This document shows positions 24,677 through 31,554 of a stretch of DNA of 64,000 nt, in pieces (the first letter of the stretch is position 1; the number at the start of each line of letters is the position of its first letter). The notes below the pieces were generated by a model. The model saw nothing but the letters and a program-made list of their open reading frames with translations. It was not told the origin of the DNA and searched no databases. The translations under genes were made by a program, and so were the position numbers. Source of the stretch: a virus; IMG/VR virus record IMGVR_UViG_3300031787_000018, positions 1 to 64,000 of that record; one strand, given 5' to 3'.

Positions 24677-26311
24677 GTGAAAATAAAATTATCCATATTA
24701 TTTTTTTTATTCAGTTTAATCAATTCGGTTAAGTCACAAGTATCTACATGGTATACATTTTCTGAAACGGTTGGTACTTATACGGCCATAACAGGTGGTA
24801 CTCAATTAGTTACCACAACTGCCGGTGCTATAACATATGATACTGACGGTAATAATATCGTTCTTCCTACCACATCAAGATTTGTCGTAAATGGTATTAT
24901 CATTACAAATGTAAATATGACTGCGGATGGTTCACTATGGTGTAATCCAGTTACACCGACATCTGGTTTTGGTACTACGGGTCCATTACAATCAGGTCAA
25001 GATGCGGCTGGTATAATATCAGTTATGGGAATGGATTTACGTAGTACTGCATTAGCTACACAAGTTTATGAAAGAAGATGGCAAGATGTGGGGACTGAAG
25101 TTGTATTTCAATGGCAGAATTGTGCGAGATATCTACAAAGTGGTACGGAAAGATTTTCATTTCAAATTAGAATAAACAAAACAAATAATCAGATTAGAAT
25201 GGTATATGGTAATATGACAACCATAGCCAACAGTACCACTTATCAACCACAAGTTGGAATACGAGGTCTTACCAATGCTGATTACATAGCCAGACGATTA
25301 ACTAATTCAGTACCCGATGCATCTCCTAATTGGGGCGCACCTAATGGGACGACTAACGCCACTACAAACGCACATACAGTTAGGTTTACATCTAATGGTT
25401 CTTGTTTTCCTGTTTCAGGATTAACATTTATATGGTCATATAGCGGTCCTTTATTCAATAACGATTTGTGTGAGAATGCAACTCTTGTTACATTACCATA
25501 TAATAGTGGAGTTGTAACAACGATAGGTTCAAGTACAGATGTTCCGAATGTCGCATCACCCTGTGACGATTATATTACTCAATCAAATAACTTATGGTAT
25601 AGAGTAGTTGGTACGGGTAATGATATGACTTTTAATACATGTAACGCCTCTACTAATTTTGATTCTGAAATAAGAGTTTATACAGGTGATTGTTCTTCAT
25701 TAAATAGTATGGTTGAAGTTGTATGTAGTGATGATGATCCAAATTGTACTTCAGGTGGTGTGTTAGATCCTTCCGTTACGTGGTGTTCATCATTAGGTGT
25801 TAATTATTTTATATCTGTCGGATATTACACAGTTACAAGTACATTAAGTACTGGTAATTACGTATTAAGTGGTGTAGAAGGAGGTTCTTGTTCATCACTA
25901 CCAGTAGAACTAATTCATTTTTCCGGTAAAGGATTTGAACATTATAATTTATTAAGGTGGAAAACCGCCACAGAAATAAATAATGACCATTTCACACTTG
26001 AAAGAAGTTTAGATGGAATTAGATTTCAAGAAATACAACAAATTGATGGTATGGGTAATTCTAATGTAATTCAAGAATACTCGACACGTGATTTTGAACT
26101 AAATACAGGGTTAATATATTACAGACTTATACAAACAGATTATGATGGTACACGTACCTATTCAGATATAATTGTAATTAATAGAGACCCTTACAAATCA
26201 CTTAAGGTTGTTAGAATTACAAATGTATTAGGTCAAGACATAAATGAATGGAGTCCAGGTATTAAACTCTATCATTATAGTGATGGTAGTATTGAAAAGA
26301 GAATAGAATAA
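24677..26311 (+). CDS. Secreted beta-rich surface-type protein with Bacteroidota C-terminal domain
   Basis: 544 residues from GTG 24677. Signal peptide IKLSILFFLFSLINSVKSQ. Central region rich in Thr/Ser/Asn beta strands with Cys pairs (VVCSDDDPNCTS). C-terminal LPVELIHFSGKGFEHYNLLRW, then TEINNDHFTLERSLDG and GLIYYRLIQTDYDGTRTYSD, the fibronectin-like module that precedes type IX sorting domains in host exoproteins. Probably acquired from the host; may act as tail fibre, adhesin or surface mask. Confidence 0.65.
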   Translation: MKIKLSILFFLFSLINSVKSQVSTWYTFSETVGTYTAITGGTQLVTTTAGAITYDTDGNNIVLPTTSRFVVNGIIITNVNMTADGSLWCNPVTPTSGFGTTGPLQSGQDAAGIISVMGMDLRSTALATQVYERRWQDVGTEVVFQWQNCARYLQSGTERFSFQIRINKTNNQIRMVYGNMTTIANSTTYQPQVGIRGLTNADYIARRLTNSVPDASPNWGAPNGTTNATTNAHTVRFTSNGSCFPVSGLTFIWSYSGPLFNNDLCENATLVTLPYNSGVVTTIGSSTDVPNVASPCDDYITQSNNLWYRVVGTGNDMTFNTCNASTNFDSEIRVYTGDCSSLNSMVEVVCSDDDPNCTSGGVLDPSVTWCSSLGVNYFISVGYYTVTSTLSTGNYVLSGVEGGSCSSLPVELIHFSGKGFEHYNLLRWKTATEINNDHFTLERSLDGIRFQEIQQIDGMGNSNVIQEYSTRDFELNTGLIYYRLIQTDYDGTRTYSDIIVINRDPYKSLKVVRITNVLGQDINEWSPGIKLYHYSDGSIEKRIE

Positions 26312-26351
26312 TTATGTTTACGTTGTTGTTTTTATTCTTTATATTTTAACT

Positions 26352-27095
26352 ATGGAAAATAGTGAGGATATACGTAAGTTTATAAACAGAGAAATTAAGG
26401 CAAATTCAATTTTTATCATCAAACAAATAGATAAAAAAGTTGCTTATGAATTTGTTAGGGTTTACCATTATTTGGGTGATGCTAAGTTCTTTGCTAAGTT
26501 TTCCTTTGGTTTATACCATAAAGAAACCGATGAATTATTAGGGATTACCGCCTTCTCAAACCCACAAGGTAATGTGGCTTTAAAAGGTTGGTTCGGATTA
26601 CCTAATACAGACCAAACAGTATTAGAACTTAGTAGACTATGTGTTAAACCATACTTAAACGGAACCAACGCAACATCTTATTTATTGGGTAACAGTATAA
26701 AACTTCTTAAGAAAGAAGGGGTTAGAGCTGTTATAACATTAGCAGATGACAGTAGACACAATGGTAGTATATACCAAGTATGTAATTTCAAATACTACGG
26801 TCTAACAGATAAAAAATCAGACTTCTTTCATTTGAACGATAAAGGCGAATGGAAAGTCAATCCAAGAGGACCCACAAAAGATAAAAACGGTGTATGGATT
26901 AATAGAACACAAAAACACAGATATGCCTACATCATAGACGAAAACCTAAAATGTCTATACGAACAACTTTCATATCCTAAAAAAGACGATACAAAACAAT
27001 ATGATTGTTGTGCTGGTACTAAAATTGTAAAAGATAAACGCTTCAATATTGACTATCCGTGCCCCAAATGTACACTTTCTGTATTGGTCGAGTGA
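26352..27095 (+). CDS. Mom-like DNA modification protein (GNAT fold)
   Basis: 247 residues. VYHYLGDAKFFAKFSFGLYH, LLGITAFSNPQGNVALKG, VLELSRLCVKPYL and ALITLADDSRHNG-type blocks (here AVITLADDSRHNGSIYQVCN) follow the phage Mu Mom layout. Mom modifies adenine in DNA with a carbamoylmethyl group and protects phage DNA from restriction. A Cys cluster CCAG...CPKC at the C-terminus may bind zinc. Substrate in this phage is untested. Confidence 0.75.
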   Translation: MENSEDIRKFINREIKANSIFIIKQIDKKVAYEFVRVYHYLGDAKFFAKFSFGLYHKETDELLGITAFSNPQGNVALKGWFGLPNTDQTVLELSRLCVKPYLNGTNATSYLLGNSIKLLKKEGVRAVITLADDSRHNGSIYQVCNFKYYGLTDKKSDFFHLNDKGEWKVNPRGPTKDKNGVWINRTQKHRYAYIIDENLKCLYEQLSYPKKDDTKQYDCCAGTKIVKDKRFNIDYPCPKCTLSVLVE

Positions 27096-27103
27096 TATTT
27101 ATT
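27094..27103 (+). promoter_or_regulatory. Putative late-type promoter motif
   Basis: GATATTTATT overlapping the end of the Mom-like gene, six bases before the ATG at 27109. Confidence 0.35.
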
Positions 27104-27108
27104 AATAT

Positions 27109-27324
27109 ATGAATATCCATAAATTTATAAGAAGACATGATTTCATAAGTGGTAAACCATTTTATTCATTGTCAATGATTGAGGTTGTACCGAGAATTAT
27201 ATTTGATTTTGTACCAAACCGAATACCAACAAGATATTCAACAACAATGATTGATAGTAGGTATTATTCTACGATAACATATAATAACCCAATGCCAATG
27301 GTCAACGGTACGGTACTATTTTAA
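27109..27324 (+). CDS. Hypothetical protein
   Basis: 71 residues, aromatic and Pro-rich, no motif (KPFYSLSMIEVVPRIIFDF). Overlaps the next start by one base behind a late-type motif, so likely co-expressed with the gp23-related protein. Confidence 0.5.
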   Translation: MNIHKFIRRHDFISGKPFYSLSMIEVVPRIIFDFVPNRIPTRYSTTMIDSRYYSTITYNNPMPMVNGTVLF

Positions 27325-27878
27325 TGATAACCAAATCTTTACCAATATTTTCTTTTATCAATCCATCATTTAAATGGAGTTGTGTTCAATCTCGTATTGT
27401 AGTTGGTGAAACTAGGGCTATAAGAGCTATATGGACACCAGAACTCGCTCAAGATTTACAGGCTTTCCACAATATAGATGCTGAAGCTGAATTAACAGCT
27501 TTATTGACGGAAAATCTTAGACAAGAAATTGATACACAAATATTAAACGATTTACGTGTACGTGGTTGGGATAATTTATTTGATGTTAACAGAGGTTTAA
27601 TTAATAACAGACCTGTAAATGATTTTGATAATATACAGTTACCTTTAATTAGACAAGTATCTGCAAGAACATTAGGTATGGATTTAGTAGGGGTACAATC
27701 ATTGGAACTACCTGATGGGTTAATGAATTACCTAGATTATAATTATAGAACTTTACCTAATGAGGAAGGTTGGTACACAAACGATACTTGGGAATCTATA
27801 TTCATTAATATGTATTTAAAACCACATAAATTTTTACCACCGAAACGTAGAAGTAGAAGGGATATAAGAAATTTTTAA
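27324..27878 (+). CDS. Protein with a T4 gp23-like capsid segment
   Basis: 184 residues. Residues 34-75, IRAIWTPELAQDLQAFHNID followed by AEAELTALLTENLRQEIDTQ, closely follow a conserved helix-loop of T4-like major capsid proteins (remembered as TxELAQDLrAvHGmDAeAEL...EI). The full capsid protein is about 500 residues, so this is a short paralogue, a vertex/decoration derivative or a fragment fused to a new C-terminus. It supports a T4-like virion. Confidence 0.55.
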   Translation: MITKSLPIFSFINPSFKWSCVQSRIVVGETRAIRAIWTPELAQDLQAFHNIDAEAELTALLTENLRQEIDTQILNDLRVRGWDNLFDVNRGLINNRPVNDFDNIQLPLIRQVSARTLGMDLVGVQSLELPDGLMNYLDYNYRTLPNEEGWYTNDTWESIFINMYLKPHKFLPPKRRSRRDIRNF

Positions 27879-27891
27879 AATTTCATGGATA

Positions 27892-27901
27892 AATATTTAT
27901 A
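27892..27901 (+). promoter_or_regulatory. Putative late-type promoter motif
   Basis: AATATTTATA, 14 bases before the ATG at 27915. Confidence 0.4.
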
Positions 27902-27914
27902 TGAAACATAGATT

Positions 27915-28586
27915 ATGAGAAACTTAATTAAAAAAATCATAAAAGAAGAAATAATTAATGAATTTAATTTAAAAGAAACATTTACAAGACCATTGAAAAA
28001 TATTTCTAAATTAGATGATTTCACCTACATTGGTTATGAAGACAATGTTAAGGCCATATATAATTTCAGATTAGAAACTGTGGATGATAATATACCGAAA
28101 AGGTATTTTGGGGATTTGATTGATTATTTTTATGAATTTTCATGGAAATTCGACATGGAAATGGATGTAGAATTAAAAAACGATTGGTCTTGGGTTAAAG
28201 CCACAACAACATCTATAAAAATAATAGATGATTTTATTAGAACAATAAACCCAAAACTTATAAAATTTAGTGGTAGAAGTGAAGGTACCAAATCTATGTA
28301 TAATAACGACATTTTTGTTGATAAATTAAGATCAATATTTGGTCAAACACATAATATTATATTAGATGATGACGATCCTGAAAATAGAAAAATCTACATA
28401 TCAAAAAGAGAATACAATATTTTAAGTGAAGATACCATCCGTAAAAACATGGATTGTATGACTTATGAAGAGGCTTATAGAATTGTGAAATTCCCTAAAA
28501 AAAACCAATTTAAAGGTATAGTAAGGAATAAATTTAAAAAAGAACAAATACAAAGAATATTAAACAAAGAAAAATATTTATTTTAA
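27915..28586 (+). CDS. Virion-type protein with targeting peptide
   Basis: 223 residues. N-terminus MRNLIKKIIKEE-IINE fits the packaged set, with I-K-E and I-N-E sites. The rest is Lys/Asp-rich alpha/beta (VDDNIPKRYFGDLIDYFYEF). No motif. It ends 7 bases before the TTGACA region of tRNA operon 2. Confidence 0.6.
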   Translation: MRNLIKKIIKEEIINEFNLKETFTRPLKNISKLDDFTYIGYEDNVKAIYNFRLETVDDNIPKRYFGDLIDYFYEFSWKFDMEMDVELKNDWSWVKATTTSIKIIDDFIRTINPKLIKFSGRSEGTKSMYNNDIFVDKLRSIFGQTHNIILDDDDPENRKIYISKREYNILSEDTIRKNMDCMTYEEAYRIVKFPKKNQFKGIVRNKFKKEQIQRILNKEKYLF

Positions 28587-28593
28587 AAAAAAC

Positions 28594-28623
28594 TTGACAA
28601 GTAATAAACTTTTACTATCTTTG
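28594..28623 (+). promoter_or_regulatory. Promoter of tRNA operon 2
   Basis: TTG (28594-28596), 19 bases, TATCTTTG (28616-28623). Nearly identical to the operon 3 promoter, including ACAAGTAATAAACTTTTAC between the elements. Confidence 0.8.
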
Positions 28624-28657
28624 TATCATATTTATTAACAGTAACAGAATTAAACAA

Positions 28658-28750
28658 ATGAAGACTTTAACAAACATATTATTCGTGATGACACTAACGG
28701 TGTTATTTCAGTTTACACAAACTGAACTCGGGTTCTTATGTCTAAGTTAA
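28658..28750 (+). CDS. Leader peptide 2 (Leu/Thr/Phe/Val/Gln/Met-rich) of tRNA operon 2
   Basis: 30-residue ORF. It holds 7 Leu (TTA x4, CTA x2, CTC), 6 Thr, 4 Phe, 2 Val, 2 Gln and 2 Met; only 7 residues are anything else. The operon encodes tRNA-Gln, -Phe, -Thr, -Val, -Leu(TAG), -Leu(TAA) and a CAT-bearing tRNA-like RNA. The last codons (CTC GGG TTC TT) are the 5' arm of an 11-bp antiterminator. A ribosome stalled upstream would leave this arm free; one finishing translation would cover it. Confidence 0.8.
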   Translation: MKTLTNILFVMTLTVLFQFTQTELGFLCLS

Positions 28751-28807
28751 TCATTTAATATATTAACAAATTTAGAAGAACCCGAGAAAAACTCTCGGGT
28801 TTTTTTA
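28727..28807 (+). promoter_or_regulatory. Transcription attenuator of tRNA operon 2
   Basis: Two exclusive hairpins. Antiterminator: CTCGGGTTCTT (28727-28737) with AAGAACCCGAG (28776-28786), 11 perfect pairs. Terminator: ACCCGAG (28780-28786) with CTCGGGT (28794-28800), then a T run. The shared arm 28780-28786 cannot be in both, as in trp/his-type attenuators. Confidence 0.85.
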
Positions 28808-28815
28808 TTTTATAT

Positions 28816-28889
28816 TATCCCGTCGCCTAATTGGCATGGCACTAGATTTTGACTCTAGCATAGTACAGGTTCGAACCCTGTCGGGATAA
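28816..28889 (+). tRNA. tRNA-Gln (TTG)
   Basis: Acceptor TATCCCG/CGGGATA, anticodon arm CTAGA-TTTTGAC-TCTAG giving TTG, T arm ACAGG-TTCGAAC-CCTGT, discriminator A. Confidence 0.9.
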
Positions 28890-28919
28890 CCGAAGAAGTT
28901 ATTTGACATATTATATTTT

Positions 28920-28992
28920 GTGGAAGTTACCAAGTTGGTCAAGGTGTTGGTCTGAAAAACCAATTATATGAGTTCGATTCTCATCTTCCACA
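28920..28992 (+). tRNA. tRNA-Phe (GAA)
   Basis: Acceptor GTGGAAG/CTTCCAC, anticodon arm TTGGT-CTGAAAA-ACCAA giving GAA, T arm ATGAG-TTCGATT-CTCAT. Confidence 0.9.
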
Positions 28993-29123
28993 CAACAAGC
29001 CGTAGGTATGAATAAGTATATATATATATATATAATATTATTTTAATAACTTATTTAATCATTAATTAAAATAATCATCTAAAGTTCGATAATTTTTATC
29101 GATATATAATGATATTTATTACT

Positions 29124-29957
29124 ATGAAATGGTATAAAAAAGATATTGAAACATTGATTGAATTAATTCGTCAAGGTAACACCTATGATGAAATAGGTGT
29201 TATAATGAAAAGAAGTAGATCTTCTATTAAAGCTAAATTATTAAAATTGGGTGAGACATATAGAAAGTATTCTGAAAACAATTATTATGAAAAGGTTAAT
29301 TGTAAAAATTGTGGTATAGAATTTAAATCTTTAATGTCTAATAAACAAAAATTTTGTAACCATACATGTGCTGCAAGTTATAATAATGTAATTAGAGGTA
29401 AAAGAAGTCAAGAAACAAAAAATAAAATAAGTAAATCATTAAAAAGTAAAAAAAAGGAGAAATATGATTTAAATCCTAAAAAATGTATGAAATGTGGTGA
29501 ACATATACCATATAGTAAATGGTGTAATTATAGAAAAAATTGTGACGAATGTAACATTATTATTCGTAAAAATATGGGTAGGATTTTAGGTCAAAAAACC
29601 TCACAAACCAAAATAAAAAGATCGAAAGACGAGATAAATTTATATGAGTTATGTAAGATGAGTTTTAACGATGTTGAACATAATAAAATAATAAGTTCTG
29701 GATGGGATGCTGATATTGTTATAAATGATTATAAAATACTTATACTATGGAATGGTCCTTGGCATTATAAACAGTTACCATTAAAAAACCATAGTTTAAA
29801 TCAAGTACAAACTAGAGATAAAATAAAACAAAAATTGTTTGAAAGTTTAGGTTGGAGAGTTATAATATTTGAAGATAGATATTACACACCATATACAGCT
29901 TTTGATTATTTAAAAAATATAATTCGGGATATATCTCCCCACTCTCATAAGGTGTAG
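29124..29957 (+). CDS. Homing-type endonuclease inserted in tRNA operon 2
   Basis: 277 residues from ATG 29124; the earlier ATG 29109 lies in a GATATTTATT motif. N-terminal helix-turn-helix (DIETLIELIRQGNTYDEIGV), two Cys-rich zinc motifs (CKNCGIEF...CNHTC; CMKCGEH...CDECN), NUMOD3-like KNKISKSLKSKKK, and a C-terminal Vsr/PD-(D/E)xK-like nuclease core (SGWDADIVINDYKILILWNG). The last 11 codons run into the 5' part of a tRNA-like sequence (29925-30001). No intron core was seen, so it looks free-standing. Confidence 0.7.
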   Translation: MKWYKKDIETLIELIRQGNTYDEIGVIMKRSRSSIKAKLLKLGETYRKYSENNYYEKVNCKNCGIEFKSLMSNKQKFCNHTCAASYNNVIRGKRSQETKNKISKSLKSKKKEKYDLNPKKCMKCGEHIPYSKWCNYRKNCDECNIIIRKNMGRILGQKTSQTKIKRSKDEINLYELCKMSFNDVEHNKIISSGWDADIVINDYKILILWNGPWHYKQLPLKNHSLNQVQTRDKIKQKLFESLGWRVIIFEDRYYTPYTAFDYLKNIIRDISPHSHKV

Positions 29958-30001
29958 AAAGAGTAATTGGCAACATGTGAGTTCAACTCTCACTATCCCG
30001 A
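29925..30001 (+). tRNA. Non-canonical tRNA-like sequence with CAT loop
   Basis: Perfect 7-bp acceptor CGGGATA/TATCCCG, T arm GTGAG-TTCAACT-CTCAC, discriminator A, total 77 bases. Between them the order is odd: a CAT-type anticodon arm (CACT-CTCATAA-GGTG, 29940-29954) comes first, then GTGT...AATTGGCA...ACAT, which looks like a D arm (29952-29976). The 5' third is also coding for the endonuclease C-terminus. It may be a rearranged tRNA-Met or a pseudo-tRNA. Confidence 0.4.
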
Positions 30002-30016
30002 CAAAATAATGGTTCG

Positions 30017-30041
30017 ATCTGTTCAAATCAGATATACGGTA
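30017..30041 (+). other. Orphan tRNA 3' end (T arm plus acceptor strand)
   Basis: ATCTG-TTCAAAT-CAGAT is a perfect T arm followed by ATACGGT-A. No acceptor partner lies directly upstream; GCCGTAG at 28999, on the other side of the endonuclease gene, could pair over 6 positions. Possible remains of a tRNA split by the insertion. Confidence 0.35.
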
Positions 30042-30047
30042 CTATAT

Positions 30048-30121
30048 TCCGGTGATACTCTGAAGGTAAGGGTGCTCGCCTTGTAAGCGAGATTTAGTCG
30101 GTTCGATCCCGACCACCGGAT
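30048..30121 (+). tRNA. tRNA-Thr (TGT)
   Basis: Acceptor TCCGGTG/CACCGGA, anticodon arm CTCGC-CTTGTAA-GCGAG giving TGT, T arm GTCGG-TTCGATC-CCGAC. Confidence 0.9.
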
Positions 30122-30126
30122 CAAAA

Positions 30127-30197
30127 GCCCTGATGACGTAATGGTAGCGTACTAATTTTACATGTTAGCAGCAAAGGTTCAATTCCTTTTCAGGGCA
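30127..30197 (+). tRNA. tRNA-Val (TAC)
   Basis: Acceptor GCCCTGA/TCAGGGC, anticodon arm CTAAT-TTTACAT-GTTAG giving TAC, T arm AAAGG-TTCAATT-CCTTT. Confidence 0.9.
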
Positions 30198-30203
30198 CAA
30201 AAA

Positions 30204-30280
30204 GCCTTCGTGACGTAATTGGTAACCGTGTTAGTTTTAGAAACTAAATTTTGTGAGTTCAAATCTCACCGAAGGCACCA
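30204..30280 (+). tRNA. tRNA-Leu (TAG), short variable loop, encoded CCA
   Basis: Acceptor GCCTTCG/CGAAGGC, anticodon arm TTAGT-TTTAGAA-ACTAA giving TAG, T arm GTGAG-TTCAAAT-CTCAC, discriminator A and CCA encoded. The variable loop is only about 5 bases, unusual for bacterial tRNA-Leu, which are class II. Confidence 0.8.
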
Positions 30281-30286
30281 AAAATT

Positions 30287-30316
30287 TTGATAATAAATAA
30301 ACTTTTACTATATTTG
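30287..30316 (+). promoter_or_regulatory. Internal promoter in tRNA operon 2
   Basis: TTG (30287-30289), 19 bases, TATATTTG (30309-30316), 13 bases before tRNA-Leu(TAA). Would allow leader-independent expression of the second half. Confidence 0.7.
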
Positions 30317-30328
30317 TATCAACAAAAT

Positions 30329-30402
30329 GTTCCCATGGCGAAATTGGTAAACGCAACGAGTTTAAGCCTCGTATGTTCTCGGTTCAAATCCGGGTGGGAA
30401 TA
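30329..30402 (+). tRNA. tRNA-Leu (TAA), short variable loop
   Basis: Acceptor GTTCCCA/TGGGAAT, anticodon arm ACGAG-TTTAAGC-CTCGT giving TAA, T arm CTCGG-TTCAAAT-CCGGG. Class I-sized variable loop again. Confidence 0.85.
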
Positions 30403-30407
30403 CAAAA

Positions 30408-30502
30408 CATTGACGATATGGCGTGTAGGTGTAACTCGTTATAACACCGAGGGGAACATATGGTATACGAGAAACCATTGTGGTGTGTCTGAAGGGTCAA
30501 TG
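30408..30502 (+). ncRNA. tRNA-sized structured RNA
   Basis: CATTGAC/GTCAATG closes a 95-base segment with inner hairpins GGTGT...ACACC and ATGGT...ACCAT. Acceptor-like ends but no T loop. No ORF of note. Confidence 0.35.
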
Positions 30503-30509
30503 TTGATAT

Positions 30510-30590
30510 GGGGTGAGAATCTTAGTTGGCCACTAAGAAAATATGGAAGGGTGTCGCGTTACCCAATCGGCTCAAATCCGATCCACTCCA
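30510..30590 (+). tRNA. tRNA-like sequence, anticodon unclear
   Basis: GGGGTGA/CCACTCC (6 of 7 pairs), TCTTAG-TTGGCCA-CTAAGA as D arm, GGGT-GTCGCGTT-ACCC as anticodon arm, ATCGG-CTCAAAT-CCGAT as T arm, discriminator A. The anticodon loop is 6 or 8 bases, so the identity cannot be read. Confidence 0.45.
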
Positions 30591-30617
30591 CTTTGGGTTA
30601 TTTTTTGACCAAAAAAT

Positions 30618-30889
30618 AATGAGTAAGAGATACTCAAGAGTTGGGCTACTGGTCTATATCGCGTGGCAGTCTAGATGAGTGATGAGACTTTAAACTTCAC
30701 CCCTTGGGTTAAAGGAGAAACATCGAACTCCTCCATTGTACGGTTGACAGGTTTTTATGTGGTAAGACACTAATGTAAACTCATAGAATTACCGATTAGA
30801 GACAAAGGGCTCTTCTGCAGGTGTTATGAGATGGTTCTCGAAACAGTCAGAGAAACCCGTTAAAATCTAATCCTCAAAGTAATCTCATT
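30618..30889 (+). ncRNA. Unassigned structured RNA region
   Basis: No convincing ORF. AATGAG (30618-30623) can pair with CTCATT (30884-30889), enclosing several hairpins such as GGAGAAACATCGAACTCC. More GC-rich than coding DNA here, like an RNA gene. No known class recognised. Confidence 0.35.
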
Positions 30890-30901
30890 TGGGGTAAAAA
30901 T

Positions 30902-31001
30902 AGTCAGGTGGCGTAATTGGTAACCGCTATAGGGTTGAGGCGTGCTAACTACCTATATAAATTGTTTTTAAACAATGCAGGTTCGAGTCCTGTCCTGACT
31001 A
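30902..31001 (+). tRNA. tRNA-like RNA A (class II, enlarged anticodon loop; possibly Leu-GAG)
   Basis: Acceptor AGTCAGG/CCTGACT, T arm GCAGG-TTCGAGT-CCTGT, variable-arm hairpin ATTGTTT/AAACAAT, anticodon stem TATAGG/CCTATA with an 18-base loop GTTGAGGCGTGCTAACTA. If 11 bases were removed the loop could be Leu(GAG). Shares acceptor and T arm with RNAs B and C. Confidence 0.45.
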
Positions 31002-31016
31002 CAAAAATAAAGACAT

Positions 31017-31121
31017 ATGGAATATATATTAGGATTTTTAATTGGTATAAGTATTTTTATTATTTTTCATAAACCTATTATTAGAGCTTTAGAAAAATTA
31101 ATCGACATTATCCAAGAATAG
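31017..31121 (+). CDS. Small membrane peptide between tRNA-like RNAs
   Basis: 34 residues: MEYILGFLIGISIFIIFHKP then IIRALEKLIDIIQE. One transmembrane helix and an amphipathic helix. The stop overlaps the first bases of RNA B. Size and isolation make it uncertain; toxin-like or membrane-active peptide is possible. Confidence 0.4.
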   Translation: MEYILGFLIGISIFIIFHKPIIRALEKLIDIIQE

Positions 31122-31220
31122 TCAGGTGGTGAAATTGGTAGCCACAGCATATAAGACCATGGGCGTTGTGTTGAAACCTACTGGGGATTAGATTTACAGG
31201 TTCGAGTCCTGTCCTGACTA
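31120..31220 (+). tRNA. tRNA-like RNA B (enlarged central region)
   Basis: Acceptor AGTCAGG/CCTGACT, D arm GTGG-TGAAATTGGTAG-CCAC, T arm ACAGG-TTCGAGT-CCTGT; 101 bases. The central part contains CATATAAGACCATG, a possible Leu-type loop, but no regular 7-base loop. Confidence 0.4.
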
Positions 31221-31221
31221 C

Positions 31222-31446
31222 ACGAGTCGAGTTGTGTTCGACTAATGTGCTCCCGCATGATGGAAGTGGTGTCACACCCACAGGGACCTGAGCCGATTAC
31301 TTGAATCTAAGTCGGTTGGTTGGTGTACCAGTAACAGGAGGAAGTTAACACACAAGTCCTAACCCCTCACGTAAGTGGGTTGCCGCTGAAGCCTCGAGAA
31401 GCTATTCGGTATTGGGGACAGTCAGAAATGATTGGGCGAAAATTAT
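31222..31446 (+). ncRNA. Unassigned structured RNA region
   Basis: No ORF. Hairpins AGTCGA/TCGACT, AACCC...CAC-GTAA-GTG...GGGTT and GCCTCGAGAAGC are visible. Lies between tRNA-like RNAs B and C. Class unknown. Confidence 0.3.
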
Positions 31447-31521
31447 AGTCAGGTGGTAGAATTGTGATTACACCTTGGGACGAATGTCTAGGAGATACAG
31501 GTTCGAATCCTGTCCTGACTA
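31447..31521 (+). tRNA. tRNA-like RNA C
   Basis: 75 bases with acceptor AGTCAGG/CCTGACT, D arm GTAG/TTAC, T arm ACAGG-TTCGAAT-CCTGT. The anticodon arm (31473-31492) has only CCT/AGG plus a mismatched inner stem and no U33, so decoding is doubtful. Confidence 0.45.
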
Positions 31522-31524
31522 CAA

Positions 31525-31534
31525 GATATTTATA
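31525..31534 (+). promoter_or_regulatory. Putative late-type promoter motif
   Basis: GATATTTATA, 20 bases before ATG 31555. Confidence 0.4.
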
Positions 31535-31554
31535 AAAGAGATAGGAGGGATTAC

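Noticed and set aside
28993-29124. Group I intron carrying the endonuclease
   Set aside because: No conserved core (P, Q, R, S elements) was recognised in the flanks; free-standing insertion is simpler.
29925-30001. Circularly permuted tRNA
   Set aside because: Both acceptor strands are at the ends in normal order, so this is not permutation; only the inner arms appear swapped.
30287-30619. 110-codon ORF across the tRNA-Leu region
   Set aside because: It translates tRNA-Leu(TAA) and the tRNA-like RNAs after it; the tRNA secondary structure explains the DNA.
30902-31521. Suppressor tRNAs (CTA or TCA anticodons) to read the release-factor stops
   Set aside because: CTA occurs in the centres of the odd tRNA-like RNAs but not in a regular 7-base anticodon loop; too weak to claim.
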